Shown here: piece by piece, positions 26,938 to 39,608 of the stretch | How positions within the stretch are numbered: position 1 is the first letter of the stretch | Layout of the letters: each line of letters begins with the position of its first letter | From: Algibacillus agarilyticus | GTDB lineage: Bacteria; Pseudomonadota; Gammaproteobacteria; Enterobacterales; Alteromonadaceae | Length of the DNA: 64,000 nt | NCBI RefSeq assembly: GCF_003286125.1 | Contig: NZ_QMED01000003.1 | Coordinates: 1-64,000, forward strand | Direction: 5' to 3' | Position numbers and translations under genes: made by a program | Notes under the pieces: model-generated | What the model was told of the DNA's origin: nothing | Database searches by the model: none | What the model saw: the letters and a program-made list of their open reading frames with translations, nothing else

Positions 26938-27629
26938 ACTGCTTCTCTTGTTAAAAAGTATTCAGCTAATGTCAGGTCATCTGGCTGTGTTATTTTAATA
27001 TTACAAGCTTGGCTTTCAATTAAGTGAACAATACCACCAACAGACTCGATAGCGGAGGCTTCATCCGTGATATCAACGTGATTTAATTGCGCCGATTGTA
27101 TAGCGGATACAAGCATATCGTTTTTAAACATTTGTGGTGTATGCGCATGCCATAAATTAGCTCTGGTCACCGTTTGTTGCACAATCGCTTGCTCATCACT
27201 TCTTTTCATCGTATCGCGAACTGGCATTGCTAAAATGCCACCTTCATTCAATTTTAAACAGTGAGCAATTAATTTATTGATATCGTTAAGCGGTACACAA
27301 GGCCGAGCGGCATCATGTACCATAACCCAACTGTCTGGTTCAACATTTTGTAAAGCGGCCAAAACAGAGTCAACACGCTCTGCGCCACCTTGCACTATTT
27401 TAACGTTAGCAGGCCAATTTTCACTGACGTGTCTAATGTAAGGGTCATCAGACGCGACAGACAAAATGATGTTTGTAACTTCAGGCACTTGCAACAGCTT
27501 AGCGACTGTATGCTCTAAAATAGTTTTATTATTTATAACGAGGTATTGCTTAGGTTTGTCGGCTTGCATACGCTTACCGATACCTGCAGCCGGAATAACA
27601 GCTGTGATTTTAATAGAGGGATTATTCAT
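26934..27629 (-). CDS. ispD: 2-C-methyl-D-erythritol 4-phosphate cytidylyltransferase
   Basis: Activates MEP with CTP. The nucleotide loop is [20 protein letters not shown], and [11 protein letters not shown] gives the metal-binding region. 231 residues is typical. It starts 19 nt after ftsB, the usual ftsB-ispD-ispF order in gammaproteobacteria. Confidence 0.98.
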   Translation of the reverse strand: MNNPSIKITAVIPAAGIGKRMQADKPKQYLVINNKTILEHTVAKLLQVPEVTNIILSVASDDPYIRHVSENWPANVKIVQGGAERVDSVLAALQNVEPDSWVMVHDAARPCVPLNDINKLIAHCLKLNEGGILAMPVRDTMKRSDEQAIVQQTVTRANLWHAHTPQMFKNDMLVSAIQSAQLNHVDITDEASAIESVGGIVHLIESQACNIKITQPDDLTLAEYFLTREAV

Positions 27630-27648
27630 AAAGACAAAATTTTACAGA

Positions 27649-27927
27649 TTATTGATGTTTAGGTATGACACGATAAAAAATTTCACCAGGGGAAATTAAA
27701 CCTAATTCATTTCGTGCACGCTCTTCGATCGCTTCTTTACCTAATTTAAGATCAGCTATATCGGCCGTAATCAATTTATTACGCTGTAATAAATTGTCAT
27801 TTTCTATTTTAATACCTTCAACTTTACTTTGTAATTTAAAATATTCAGAAATGGAGTTTTCACCAAACCATAAACGATATTGTAACAAGCAAAGTAAAAT
27901 AATTAGGATTATTCGAAAAACAGGCAT
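27649..27927 (-). CDS. ftsB: Cell division protein FtsB
   Basis: Small bitopic division protein that links FtsL and FtsQ. The 92-residue sequence has one N-terminal membrane helix (FRIILIILLCLLQYRLWFG), then a coiled coil (KVEGIKIENDNLLQRNKLI), and the conserved ELGLISPGEIFYRVI tail. It lies first in the ispD-ispF-truD run, which is the usual setting. Confidence 0.95.
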   Translation of the reverse strand: MPVFRIILIILLCLLQYRLWFGENSISEYFKLQSKVEGIKIENDNLLQRNKLITADIADLKLGKEAIEERARNELGLISPGEIFYRVIPKHQ

Positions 27928-27969
27928 GAATTAAAATCAGATATAATAAATGAAGACACTATAGCTATT

Positions 27970-28614
27970 TTAACGATTGATGGCGAGTGGCTTATGCAAG
28001 TTAGACCAATTAATCACAGAAGTTAATAACAATTCTCTTAAGGTTAAGGTGCGATGATAGGTTTTATCCGTTGCTATCCATTGATGACCACAACAGGCGG
28101 CGATCATGATATCTTTAAGTGCTTTACAAGCTCGGATGCGGGTATAAGTGGGTGCCGTTTTAACGGGTAAACCATTAAAATAAAACCAACCATGTTCGTT
28201 AACATGAAATTGTTTTAATTCATGATTAATTTCATCAATACAGTCTAAGCGGATACAGGTTATGTCTTTAACCGTTTTTTCTATCGGTATAATAAGTCCC
28301 ATCACAGCATATCGGCTAAACCAGCTGTCATTATGCTTTTCAGCAATTTTTAAAGAAGGGATCATGCGTTTTTGTGGTGCTGACCACGTGCCATTCTGAC
28401 TATCTAATTGTAAAGGGGAACTTAACGATATTAATAATTCTGCCGCACGCTTTATATAAAAAGATAAGCTGGACAAACGCTTAGTGAGTAATTCAACATT
28501 TAATTCTGATTCGAGGAGAAATTTAAGTTCACGTTCGTAAAATACATTACAAAGTTGTGAATAAACGAGAAGCCGTTCACTGTCTTGAGAAAAATCTTTT
28601 TGCTGCGACACCAT
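27970..28614 (-). CDS. Conserved-looking protein of unknown function
   Basis: A 214-residue predicted cytoplasmic protein without clear domains. It begins MVSQQKDFSQDSERLLVY, is rich in Leu and Ser in the first half, and contains NEHGWFYFNGLPV and a Cys pair in IMIAACCGHQWIA. The ATG at 28614 has only a weak GAG upstream; a TTG at 28635 is rejected. It lies between eno and ftsB, with a terminator between it and eno. I do not recognise the family. Confidence 0.65.
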   Translation of the reverse strand: MVSQQKDFSQDSERLLVYSQLCNVFYERELKFLLESELNVELLTKRLSSLSFYIKRAAELLISLSSPLQLDSQNGTWSAPQKRMIPSLKIAEKHNDSWFSRYAVMGLIIPIEKTVKDITCIRLDCIDEINHELKQFHVNEHGWFYFNGLPVKTAPTYTRIRACKALKDIMIAACCGHQWIATDKTYHRTLTLRELLLTSVINWSNLHKPLAINR

Positions 28615-28664
28615 AATACTCAAAAAAAGAACCAATCATTACATTGTATTATGTCTGAGTGTAG

Positions 28665-28696
28665 CGAAAAAACTAGCCATTTTCATGGCTAGTTTT
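28665..28696 (-). terminator. Intrinsic terminator after eno
   Basis: AAAACTAGCCAT (28669-28680) pairs perfectly with ATGGCTAGTTTT (28685-28696), loop TTTC. On the minus strand the stem is followed by TTTTTTCGC. It lies 16 nt past the eno stop. Confidence 0.8.
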
Positions 28697-28711
28697 AAAA
28701 GGCATTAAAAA

Positions 28712-30010
28712 TTACTGACCTTTAACTTCTGAACGACCATTAAAGATAGCTTTTTCACCTAAAGCTTCTTCAATGCGAAGTAATTGATTGTACTTAGCAA
28801 CACGGTCAGAACGGCTCATAGAACCCGTTTTAATTTGACCCGCAGAAGTACCAACTGCTAAATCAGCAATTGTTGCATCTTCAGTTTCACCTGAACGGTG
28901 CGAAATAACAGCAGTATAACCCGCATCTTTAGCCATTTGGATAGCTTCTAATGTTTCAGTTAAAGAACCGATTTGGTTAAATTTAATTAAGATAGAGTTA
29001 GCAATACCTTTATCAATACCTTCTTTCAAAATTTTAGTGTTAGTTACGAATAAATCATCACCAACGATTTGGATCTTGTCACCTAAAATTTCAGTTTGGT
29101 ATTTGAAACCATCCCAATCTGACTCGTCTAAGCCATCTTCAATTGAAACAATTGGGTATTCTTCACATAAAGTCGCTAAGAAATCAGAGAACTCATTTGA
29201 AGTGTAAGTTTTACCTTCACCTTTTAAGTTATAAATGCCAGCGTCTTTCTCATAGAATTCAGATGCAGCACAATCTAATGCTAAAGTGATGTCTTTATCA
29301 ATAACATAACCCGCTTTAGCAATTGCTTCTGCAATCACTTCTAACGCTTCTGCATTTGATTTTAGATCCGGAGCGAAACCACCTTCATCACCAACAGCTG
29401 TGTTATAACCGCGTGCGCTTAATACTTTTTTCAAGTTATGGAAAACTTCAGCACCCATTTGGATAGCTTGTTTGAACGTTTTCGCGCCAACAGGTTGAAT
29501 CATGAATTCTTGAATATCAACGTTGTTGTCAGCATGCTCACCACCATTGATGATGTTCATCATAGGTAAAGGTAATGTGAATTGACCTGAAGTGCCATTG
29601 ATATCAGCAATGTGCTCATATAAAGCGACGCCTTTCTCAATAGCAGCAGCTTTAGCTACGGCTAATGATACAGCTAAAACAGCATTTGCACCTAAGTTAG
29701 ATTTGAAATCAGTACCGTCTAAATCGATCATGATTTTATCGATTGCACGTTGCTCTAATGCATCTTTACCTAATAATGATTCTTGAATTGGACCATTTAC
29801 GTTAGCAATTGCTTTTTCTACGCCTTTGCCTAAGAAACGTGATTTATCACCATCTCTTAATTCTAATGCTTCGCGAGAACCAGTAGAGGCACCAGATGGT
29901 GCTGCTGCACGGCCCATTGCGCCGCTTTCTAAATAAACATCTGCTTCAACAGTTGGGTTACCACGTGAGTCGATAATTTCACGACCGATAATTTTAACGA
30001 TAGATGACAT
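28712..30010 (-). CDS. eno: Enolase
   Basis: Converts 2-phosphoglycerate to phosphoenolpyruvate and is a degradosome partner in many gammaproteobacteria. The 432-residue protein is full length. It has the opening [17 protein letters not shown], the catalytic-lysine loop [14 protein letters not shown], and [18 protein letters not shown]. Located 54 nt downstream of pyrG, the normal pyrG-eno order. Confidence 0.99.
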   Translation of the reverse strand: MSSIVKIIGREIIDSRGNPTVEADVYLESGAMGRAAAPSGASTGSREALELRDGDKSRFLGKGVEKAIANVNGPIQESLLGKDALEQRAIDKIMIDLDGTDFKSNLGANAVLAVSLAVAKAAAIEKGVALYEHIADINGTSGQFTLPLPMMNIINGGEHADNNVDIQEFMIQPVGAKTFKQAIQMGAEVFHNLKKVLSARGYNTAVGDEGGFAPDLKSNAEALEVIAEAIAKAGYVIDKDITLALDCAASEFYEKDAGIYNLKGEGKTYTSNEFSDFLATLCEEYPIVSIEDGLDESDWDGFKYQTEILGDKIQIVGDDLFVTNTKILKEGIDKGIANSILIKFNQIGSLTETLEAIQMAKDAGYTAVISHRSGETEDATIADLAVGTSAGQIKTGSMSRSDRVAKYNQLLRIEEALGEKAIFNGRSEVKGQ

Positions 30011-30064
30011 AAACCTAATTCCTCGGTATGTATATGGAAAAGCGCGCTATCATGCGCGCACGTA

Positions 30065-31738
<1,674 letters not shown>

Positions 31739-31957
31739 CTAAATGTCGCATATCAGCAAAGGGATAAAAGGGCTTAAAGACGGGGCAATAGTCTAACAGA
31801 AGCTAACTACGCAAACAATTCAATTGTTATAACTTTCGTGAATGTGAAGAGTATGAAAAACACATAATACTACCATGAGAATGAAACGATACATTTTAAC
31901 AACGCATCGTTAACATAATGCGAGCTTGCCTGCGCATGATTTATTTAATTTGGTTAT

Positions 31958-32761
31958 TTAATTGATCTTTTCAGCCTTCTTTACTTCGCGCCATAACGCT
32001 TCCATTTCAGACAATTCTAGGTTTTCTAAATGCGTATTTTCTTGATGAGCGAGTTGCTCAATGGCATTAAAGCGGCGAGTAAATTTTGCACTGGCTTGAC
32101 GTAAAGTGGCTTCAGGATCAAGTTTGAGTTTACGGCTTAAATTGACCATCGCGAACATTAAATCACCCATTTCATCAGTCACTTTATCGGTATCAATTGT
32201 GCTTGCATGTAGTTCTGCTTTTAATTCAGCAACCTCTTCATCTACCTTATCTAATGCGCCTTGCACATCGGGCCAATCAAAACCGACGGATGCACAACGT
32301 TTTTGAATTTTATTCGCACGCGTTAGCGCAGGTTGACTCTTGGGGATATTACTCAGAATACTGGTAAATTCATTATCATTTTTAACCATTCTTTCTTTTT
32401 GTTTTTCTGCTTCCCAATTGGCTTTAACTTGTTCCTCGGTGAACGATTGTTCACCAAAAACATGTGGATGACGACGAGTTAATTTTTCACAAACGGTATC
32501 AACGACATCAGAAAAATCAAACAAACCATCCTCTACCGCTAACTGACAATAAAATATGACTTGGAATAACAAATCGCCAAGTTCACCTTTTAATTCTTCA
32601 AAATCAGCTTGTTCAATTGCATCTGCCACTTCGTAAGCCTCTTCTAAGGTATATGGGACAATAGTGGCGTACGTCTGCTTTAAATCCCAAGGGCAACCTT
32701 TTTCAGGATCTCTTAACTTTTTCATAATATCGATTAAAGGAGCAACGGTTGTTTTATTCAT
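31958..32761 (-). CDS. mazG: Nucleoside triphosphate pyrophosphohydrolase MazG
   Basis: Hydrolyses NTPs to NMP and PPi; in E. coli it affects ppGpp-linked stress. Two tandem MazG domains are visible. The first has DPEKGCPWDLKQTY and the metal-binding EEAYEVADAIE with GELGDLLFQV. The second has VDEEVAELKAEL with DEMGDLMFAMVNLSRKL. 267 residues is normal. It lies downstream of relA with a hairpin between. Confidence 0.96.
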   Translation of the reverse strand: MNKTTVAPLIDIMKKLRDPEKGCPWDLKQTYATIVPYTLEEAYEVADAIEQADFEELKGELGDLLFQVIFYCQLAVEDGLFDFSDVVDTVCEKLTRRHPHVFGEQSFTEEQVKANWEAEKQKERMVKNDNEFTSILSNIPKSQPALTRANKIQKRCASVGFDWPDVQGALDKVDEEVAELKAELHASTIDTDKVTDEMGDLMFAMVNLSRKLKLDPEATLRQASAKFTRRFNAIEQLAHQENTHLENLELSEMEALWREVKKAEKIN

Positions 32762-32864
32762 TGTATTTTACGCTTGAGGTTGAGTGTCGTAAGCAAAAGT
32801 ATATTGATTGCAATCCGGATCACATCAGGACTTAAAATAAGAAATACTTAAGATAAAAAGGTCA

Positions 32865-32898
32865 TTTTATATGTTAGGCACCAACCTAACATATAAAA
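32865..32898 (-). terminator. Hairpin between relA and mazG
   Basis: TTTTATATGTTAGG (32865-32878) pairs perfectly with CCTAACATATAAAA (32885-32898) around a 6-nt loop. It lies 22 nt beyond the relA stop and probably ends or attenuates the relA transcript. Confidence 0.6.
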
Positions 32899-32919
32899 GC
32901 TGTTTTGCTTGATATTAGA

Positions 32920-35115
32920 TTAATGGAGTCTTTTAGCGTTAACAACGTCTTCGACTTGCTCTAGTCGATTTAAAATTCGACCTAATTTATCTAAATCATT
33001 CACATCAATATCTAATGTTATTTTCGCTTCATTATTTTTATCATTGGTACTGCTGTTGATTGCATGAACAGAAATTTTTTCATTGACCATTAGCGTTGTC
33101 ACATCACGTAATAATCCGTTACGATCATTGGCAATCACAAGAATAGACACTCGATATCCCGCTTGTACCGTATTACCCCATGCGACATCAACTTGCCTTT
33201 CAGGATGTTGAGATAACATAGATTCTAACTGGTCACAATCTTCACGATGTACTGATATACCATTACCTTGGGTAATATAACCACAAATATAGTCACCCGG
33301 TAATGGCTGACAACATTTGGCTAAGTAACTCATTAAATTACCGACACCTTGAACCACAATGGCACTGTCAGCTTTATCTGTGACATTTGAATGTGAGCTA
33401 CGGTTAAATGTACGTGGATCTATATCATTTTTATCACGCTTTTTCTTACTTTCTATCGTATTGACAACTTGACTGGCTCGAATATCGCCACCACCAATGG
33501 CCGCTGCTAAATCTTCAACCGAATTAACATTAAATCGGTCAATGGCCGGTTGAATATCATCAATAGATAGATCAGAACGTGCCAGTTCAAGTTCGAGAAT
33601 TTCGATACCCGCGGCATAGTTTTTATCTTTATCTTGTAGCTTAAACCAATGATGAACTTTACTGCGAGCACGACTTGATTTGATATAACCTAAATTAGGA
33701 TTTAACCAATCTCGACTTGGGTTTGCGTCTTTACTGGTTAATATCTCAATTTGATCACCACTATTCAAGGTGTAAGTAAAAGGCACAATTTTGCCAAACA
33801 CTTTTGCTCCAATACAACAATGGCCAACGTTACTATGAATGTAATAAGCAAAATCAAGAGGCGTAGAACCTTGAGGTAAATCAATAACTTGCCCTTTGGG
33901 CGTAAAGACATAAACCCGATCTTCAAAAACTTGACTTCGTAATTCATCAACTAAGTTATCATCACCTGACACATCTTCTTGCCATTGCAGTAACTTACGT
34001 AACCAGTTTATTTTTTCTTGATAACTATCTTGCTTACCGGTTGCTGAGCCCTCTTTGTAACGCCAATGAGCGGCAACGCCTAGTTCTGCATCTTGATGCA
34101 TTTGGTGGGTACGTATTTGTATTTCGACAGGCTTACCTTCTGGTCCAACAACTACCGTATGAATAGATTGATAGCCATTCGATTTTGGCGTGGCAATGTA
34201 ATCATCAAACTCTTTATGGATCGCACTCCAAGTTGTATGAACAACACCTAAGGCGGCGTAACATTCAGGTAATGTATTAACTAAAACACGCACCGCCCTC
34301 ACATCATAAACACGTTCAAAAGGCAGATCTTTTTTCTGCATTTTTTTCCAAATACTGTAAATGTGTTTTGGCCTGCCAATCACTTCACCTTCAATATTAA
34401 GGCTATTCAGCTTATTTTGTAACGTTGCAACAAACTCGTCGATATACTCTTCACGATCAGTTCTTTTTTCATGCAACATTTTAGCAATGCGTTTATACGT
34501 TACAGGATGCAAATATCGAAAACCGTAGTCTTCAATTTCCCATTTTAATTGGCCAATGCCCAAACGATTCGCCAATGGGGCATATATATTACTAGCTTCT
34601 TTAGCCGTTAAAACCCGGGTTTCTTCATCCGCATTTTTGACTGAGCGTAATTCAATAATACAGGCCGCTAATTTAATAACGATTGCCCGCACATCTTCAA
34701 CCATCGCCAATAACATACGTCTAACATTATCTAGCTGCTCGGTATTTACATGACTAACAACATTGGTTTGCAAATAGCGAATTGCGGCCATTTTATCAAC
34801 GGCTAAAATCAATTTTAAAACATCAAGACCAAATTCAGACTCCAACGCCGCTGGTGATACCCTTTTTTTATTCCAAAAAGGTAATAACATCGCGGCCATA
34901 AAAGTATCCGCATCCATGTTCAATGTAGCCAGTATTTCGGCCATTTCTCGAGCTTGTTCTAATAAACGAGGCTCGCATGCGATGTCTTCACAATATAAAA
35001 TCACGCGTCTGATGGTTCGGGTTCTTGAATCATCAGATAAGGCCAAACTCGTTAGCCAATCATCAATATTAATTTTTTTTGCATCTTTTGTATGAGACTT
35101 TCTAACGGTAACCAT
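32920..35115 (-). CDS. relA: GTP pyrophosphokinase RelA
   Basis: Ribosome-associated (p)ppGpp synthetase of the stringent response. The hydrolase-like N-terminal region lacks an intact HDxxED motif, as in monofunctional RelA. The synthetase domain contains YDVRAVRVLVNTLPECYAAL and IATPKSNGYQSIHT. TGS (VYVFTPKGQVIDLPQGSTPL) and a C-terminal ACT domain follow. 731 residues fits. It is 39 nt downstream of rlmD, the usual order. Confidence 0.98.
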   Translation of the reverse strand: MVTVRKSHTKDAKKINIDDWLTSLALSDDSRTRTIRRVILYCEDIACEPRLLEQAREMAEILATLNMDADTFMAAMLLPFWNKKRVSPAALESEFGLDVLKLILAVDKMAAIRYLQTNVVSHVNTEQLDNVRRMLLAMVEDVRAIVIKLAACIIELRSVKNADEETRVLTAKEASNIYAPLANRLGIGQLKWEIEDYGFRYLHPVTYKRIAKMLHEKRTDREEYIDEFVATLQNKLNSLNIEGEVIGRPKHIYSIWKKMQKKDLPFERVYDVRAVRVLVNTLPECYAALGVVHTTWSAIHKEFDDYIATPKSNGYQSIHTVVVGPEGKPVEIQIRTHQMHQDAELGVAAHWRYKEGSATGKQDSYQEKINWLRKLLQWQEDVSGDDNLVDELRSQVFEDRVYVFTPKGQVIDLPQGSTPLDFAYYIHSNVGHCCIGAKVFGKIVPFTYTLNSGDQIEILTSKDANPSRDWLNPNLGYIKSSRARSKVHHWFKLQDKDKNYAAGIEILELELARSDLSIDDIQPAIDRFNVNSVEDLAAAIGGGDIRASQVVNTIESKKKRDKNDIDPRTFNRSSHSNVTDKADSAIVVQGVGNLMSYLAKCCQPLPGDYICGYITQGNGISVHREDCDQLESMLSQHPERQVDVAWGNTVQAGYRVSILVIANDRNGLLRDVTTLMVNEKISVHAINSSTNDKNNEAKITLDIDVNDLDKLGRILNRLEQVEDVVNAKRLH

Positions 35116-35154
35116 ATTAGCTCTTGATTAATTTTATAGGTTCACAATGAATGC

Positions 35155-36471
35155 TTAATATTTAGTAAATAAAGCCATCGTTTCGACATGTGACGTCTGG
35201 GGAAACATATCTAATAAGCATATTTTTTCGACCTTGAAACCCGCATCTAGTAAATGTTTACCATCTCTAGCTAATGAATTAGGGTTGCAAGAGATATATA
35301 AAACATGACTAGCTTGCCAGTTACCTGCCATTTGGCAAACAGATTCGGCACCTGCCCTTGCAGGATCTAAAATGATTTTTTGCTTGTGTTTAAAATGACT
35401 ATCGCATGGCTCATCTAAATTAGCCTGTATAAATTCACAATTTTTAATAGCGTTGCGTTGTGCATTATGTTGCGCTTTCATCACCATTGTGTCGATGCCT
35501 TCAATACCAACAACATTTTTTGCTTGCAAAGCAATGGGTAATGAAAAATTCCCTAAACCACAATACAAATCTAAAACTTGGTCGTCTTTATTGATATTTA
35601 ACCAAGCTATCGCTTGTGTCACCATCTTGTGATTAATATCAGTATTGACCTGCGTAAAATCATCAAGGGAATAATTAATAATAACGTTATCAACAGCGTA
35701 TGTTAACTCTTTTGCGCCATCAACAAAAATTTCTGCCGTCTCTTTTGCTTGTGTAACAACGACTACTTTATGCTTTTTTGCAAAATCAGATAACTGTTTT
35801 ACATCTTCATTATCGAGTAATTTAGTTGTATATACCTTTATTGATGGCACTGAGCTCATCTGATTTAAATCAATATGCCCTAGGTATTTTTTGCCATTTA
35901 GACTGTTTAACAGTGGCTTTAGTTCAATTAAAAGTTTACTCAATGGCTTTGATAATACTTGGCAATGTTCAATACTAATAATTTTTTTACTATTTTCGGC
36001 CCGTAAACCGACGGTAATTTGACCTGATTTATGATCATAAAAACAGGCCAATCGGGCTCGCTTTCGATAATGAAACGCTGAATCACTAATAGGCGGTAAC
36101 CAACTTTGCGCTTTTGGCCAGCCGGCTTTCACAAACAAGCTTTGTACCATTTCTTGTTTGTATGTTAATTGCGCTTTAGCATCTAGGTGTTGTAAATGAC
36201 ATCCACCACATTGTTCATAATACTCACATTGCGGAGTAACCCGCACGGGTGACGCTTTAATTATTTTAACAACTTCAGCTTCTATTATGTTTTTTTTATC
36301 ACTAATTATACGCACTTTAACTTGTTCAGCAGGTAATGCGCCTTTAACAAAAATAACTTTACCTTTATATCGGCCAACACCCGCACCACTTTGATTTAAA
36401 TTATCAATATCGACGACAAGATAAATAGGCTGGCGCGGTGTTTTTTGCTTACTTTTATATAATTGAACCAT
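35155..36471 (-). CDS. rlmD: 23S rRNA m5U1939 methyltransferase
   Basis: SAM-dependent methyltransferase with an N-terminal TRAM domain (GAGVGRYKGKVIFVKGALP). A 4Fe-4S cluster is bound by CEYYEQCGGC plus the Cys in IEHCQVL. The catalytic domain has the SAM motif LDLYCGLGNFSLPI and catalytic Cys in YISCNPNSLARD. Length 438 is typical. It is divergent from barA, as in many relatives. Confidence 0.97.
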   Translation of the reverse strand: MVQLYKSKQKTPRQPIYLVVDIDNLNQSGAGVGRYKGKVIFVKGALPAEQVKVRIISDKKNIIEAEVVKIIKASPVRVTPQCEYYEQCGGCHLQHLDAKAQLTYKQEMVQSLFVKAGWPKAQSWLPPISDSAFHYRKRARLACFYDHKSGQITVGLRAENSKKIISIEHCQVLSKPLSKLLIELKPLLNSLNGKKYLGHIDLNQMSSVPSIKVYTTKLLDNEDVKQLSDFAKKHKVVVVTQAKETAEIFVDGAKELTYAVDNVIINYSLDDFTQVNTDINHKMVTQAIAWLNINKDDQVLDLYCGLGNFSLPIALQAKNVVGIEGIDTMVMKAQHNAQRNAIKNCEFIQANLDEPCDSHFKHKQKIILDPARAGAESVCQMAGNWQASHVLYISCNPNSLARDGKHLLDAGFKVEKICLLDMFPQTSHVETMALFTKY

Positions 36472-36659
36472 TTTTTAATAAACTATCGATAAATTAATCA
36501 ATAAATTAACATTAAGCTTTCATTTGCTTAAATTAACAACTAAATAGGGTTACATCGCCCTGATACTCTGTGTATATTATCACTTTTACACATCTTTCGT
36601 GGGCAAAAAGGGACGAGCATTCAAAAAGGATAGCTTACCCGCTAGATACGTGAATAAGA

Positions 36660-39428
36660 ATGCATAACAAAAGCTTAAAATATTGGGTCTTACTATTAAC
36701 GGTAACCCCTACTTTCATTATTTCAGGCCTTATCGCTATTTACTTAACGGCGAGCGCTTTAGTGGAACTTGAAAAAAAATCGACAACCTACGGTAAAAAT
36801 ATCGTGGAACCCTTAGCTATCGCTTCTGCAGTCTTTATCCAAAATGAAAATAAAGCAGGATTGAAATCATTAATTGATCATGCACAACGCAAGTTCAGCC
36901 CATATGTAAAAAGTATTGCGGTTTTTTCTGCCGACAACCGTTTGCTCACGACCAGCAATTATCATCCCGACTTTGCTATGCTTAGGGTCGATCCTGGGCA
37001 AAATAGCTTCGAAGTCACCTTAATCGAAAAAGAATTAGACTATTTAATATTACGCACACCGCTAATTAATGAAGCGACATTTGATGATGATAAAAGACTT
37101 AACAAAATACCCTATATTGCGTTGCAATTAACCTCTGCCGAATCAAGTAACCATAAATATAAGATATATTTAACCGCTTTTTTAATTCTTACCCTCCCCA
37201 TTATTATCAGTTTTGGCATTGGATTATTTCTGGTGCGATTGTTTAACGACCCTCTAATCACCTTATTAAAAAGCATAGAGCAAATTAAGCACAATAACCC
37301 GATTGAACATAAAGAACCGCTTCCATTAACTGAGTTTGATGAACTAAGAGTAGGACTTGTCGATTTAGCAAATTTGTTATCTGAAAGCCAGAATGAATTA
37401 GATAATAATATTGACCAAGCAACCAGTGACTTAAGACAAAGCATCGAACAAATCGAAATACAAAATGTTGAACTTGATATCGCAAAAAGGCGAGCTTTAG
37501 AAGCGAATCGAGTCAAATCAGAATTTTTAGCGAATATGAGCCATGAACTACGAACACCACTTAATGGTGTATTAGGCTTTACTCGTCAATTATTAAAAAC
37601 AGGCTTAACAGAGCACCAAACCGATTACTTAAAAACGATCGAAAGTTCGGCGAATAATTTACTCAGTATTATTAATGATATTCTCGATTTTTCTAAATTA
37701 GAAGCCGGCCGAATGACTTTAGAAAAAGTCCCCTATTCAATTAGAGATTGTATTGAAGAAGTCATGGCCTTATTAGCCCCAACAGCCAGTGATAAAAATT
37801 TAAATTTTTCAATTTATATTGATGATTCCACCCCAGACCACTTAGTGGGTGATGAACTGCGGGTTAAACAAATATTAACTAATTTAATCGGTAACGCACT
37901 CAAATTTACCGAGCAAGGCTCTGTTTGTGTTGATTTAAGCTTATTAAATGCAACAGGTAATAATGCAGAGATAATTGTCAGCATTAAAGATACCGGCATT
38001 GGTATTAGCAAAGAAAAAACAAAAAATATATTTGAACCTTTTGGTCAAGCTGATACCAGCATTACGCGACGTTACGGTGGTACAGGTTTAGGCTTGGTAA
38101 TTTCTCAACGTTTAGCCAAAGAGATGAATGGCAGTATTAGTATTGAAAGCCAAGTAAACCAAGGTTCAACTTTCACTTTACGATTTAAAAATGAAATCAA
38201 CACCCTGCCCTTAACCGAACCTTTACCAATACAAACATTAAATCAGCAAAGTGTATTAATTTACGAGCCTTTTCCGCATACCAAAGAAACACTCTTTAAA
38301 TTATTAACACATTGGAAAATTGACGTAACCATTGTTAATGATTTGGCCGAATTAAGACAATTAAATTCTGATACTCACCTATTTGATATTTGTTTGTTTG
38401 CCTATAACAGTCAATTTACATCGTTGAGTCAATACACTGAAATGCTTGTTTTAGCGCAAAAATTAACAAAACACTTATTTTTAGCCGCTTATTATGATGA
38501 TATAAAGTTGTTAGAATCTTTAGCGAGCCAATATTGTTTTACAACCGTAACTTACCCACTTAATGTCAGAAAGTTGGCTGAACAACTCGCTAAATCTTGC
38601 GATAAAAAACAAGCTCAACTTATTAATGAGCCTGAAAACACCCATCAGCAGACAAATACGTCTTCAGTGGTTGCAGACACCAATAGTCATGAACTGCTGA
38701 TCGTTGATGATAATCCATTAAACTTAAAACTCTTACTCATATTACTAACAGAGCAAGGTTATCAAGTTGATACTGCAGAAAATGGTCAAGAAGCACTAGA
38801 TAAGGCTAAAGTAAAAAAATACAAAGGGATTTTAATGGATATTCAAATGCCAATAATGGACGGGATTACCGCTTGCCAAGCTATCTTAGAAAATAGTCTG
38901 AATACAACAACACCGATTGCAGCCGTAACCGCTCATGCATCCACCAGTGAAAAACAACGTATCATGCAACAAGGCTTTACCGCTTATGTCACAAAACCTA
39001 TCGATGAAATTGAACTCAATACACTGATATTTAAAATGATTCAACAGCAAACTGAATTACAGTCTACGCCCGTATTGATCCCACATTATGATGATATTCT
39101 CGATTGGAAACTTGCATTAGAACGGGCCAATAACCGAGAAGATCTCGCCTATGAACTATTTGATATTCTATTAAAAGAACTGCCTGAAGCGATAACCGCG
39201 ATTCAATCAAGTTTATTTAATCAGGATAAAACACAGTTGCTCATTTCTATACATCAACTACATGGCACTGCCAGTTATACAGGTACGCCAAAATTACAAC
39301 GTCTTGCCAATGACATTGAAAGTCAATTAAAACGTAACGCGCCAATTGACTCTCAAGTATCAACAATCAACGAATTGTTAAGAACAATTGAAAAAATTCA
39401 AGAATGTGCAGCAGAATTGCAACATTAA
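36660..39428 (+). CDS. barA: Hybrid sensor histidine kinase BarA
   Basis: Tripartite sensor kinase that drives the UvrY/GacA response regulator and csr small RNAs. Two membrane helices near residues 10-30 and 165-188 bracket a periplasmic sensor region, followed by HAMP. The HisKA histidine is about residue 295 in FLANMSHELRTPLNGV. The ATPase lobe contains TRRYGGTGLGLVISQ. A divergent receiver-like segment precedes the true receiver (ILMDIQMPIMDG, Asp ~727). The HPt His is near 865 in HQLHGTASYTG. 922 residues agrees with E. coli BarA. Confidence 0.96.
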   Translation: MHNKSLKYWVLLLTVTPTFIISGLIAIYLTASALVELEKKSTTYGKNIVEPLAIASAVFIQNENKAGLKSLIDHAQRKFSPYVKSIAVFSADNRLLTTSNYHPDFAMLRVDPGQNSFEVTLIEKELDYLILRTPLINEATFDDDKRLNKIPYIALQLTSAESSNHKYKIYLTAFLILTLPIIISFGIGLFLVRLFNDPLITLLKSIEQIKHNNPIEHKEPLPLTEFDELRVGLVDLANLLSESQNELDNNIDQATSDLRQSIEQIEIQNVELDIAKRRALEANRVKSEFLANMSHELRTPLNGVLGFTRQLLKTGLTEHQTDYLKTIESSANNLLSIINDILDFSKLEAGRMTLEKVPYSIRDCIEEVMALLAPTASDKNLNFSIYIDDSTPDHLVGDELRVKQILTNLIGNALKFTEQGSVCVDLSLLNATGNNAEIIVSIKDTGIGISKEKTKNIFEPFGQADTSITRRYGGTGLGLVISQRLAKEMNGSISIESQVNQGSTFTLRFKNEINTLPLTEPLPIQTLNQQSVLIYEPFPHTKETLFKLLTHWKIDVTIVNDLAELRQLNSDTHLFDICLFAYNSQFTSLSQYTEMLVLAQKLTKHLFLAAYYDDIKLLESLASQYCFTTVTYPLNVRKLAEQLAKSCDKKQAQLINEPENTHQQTNTSSVVADTNSHELLIVDDNPLNLKLLLILLTEQGYQVDTAENGQEALDKAKVKKYKGILMDIQMPIMDGITACQAILENSLNTTTPIAAVTAHASTSEKQRIMQQGFTAYVTKPIDEIELNTLIFKMIQQQTELQSTPVLIPHYDDILDWKLALERANNREDLAYELFDILLKELPEAITAIQSSLFNQDKTQLLISIHQLHGTASYTGTPKLQRLANDIESQLKRNAPIDSQVSTINELLRTIEKIQECAAELQH

Positions 39429-39608
39429 CCTTATTTTTTCCTTAATTTTAAGTTATTCTGCATCGCGATTATCGATATAAAAAATTTTACACCCTTCGTT
39501 ATAAACTGAACTAAAATGATATAGATGAAATATGGTTGCGTTTGGTTTACATTGAGTTGATTTATTAAACTTATTTGTAGTACTTGCAAGTCTAAGCAGC
39601 AAGAGAAT

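Noticed and set aside
37112-37516. Minus-strand frame of 134 codons
   Set aside because: Antisense to barA; Ser/Leu/Cys-rich composition is typical of a shadow frame.
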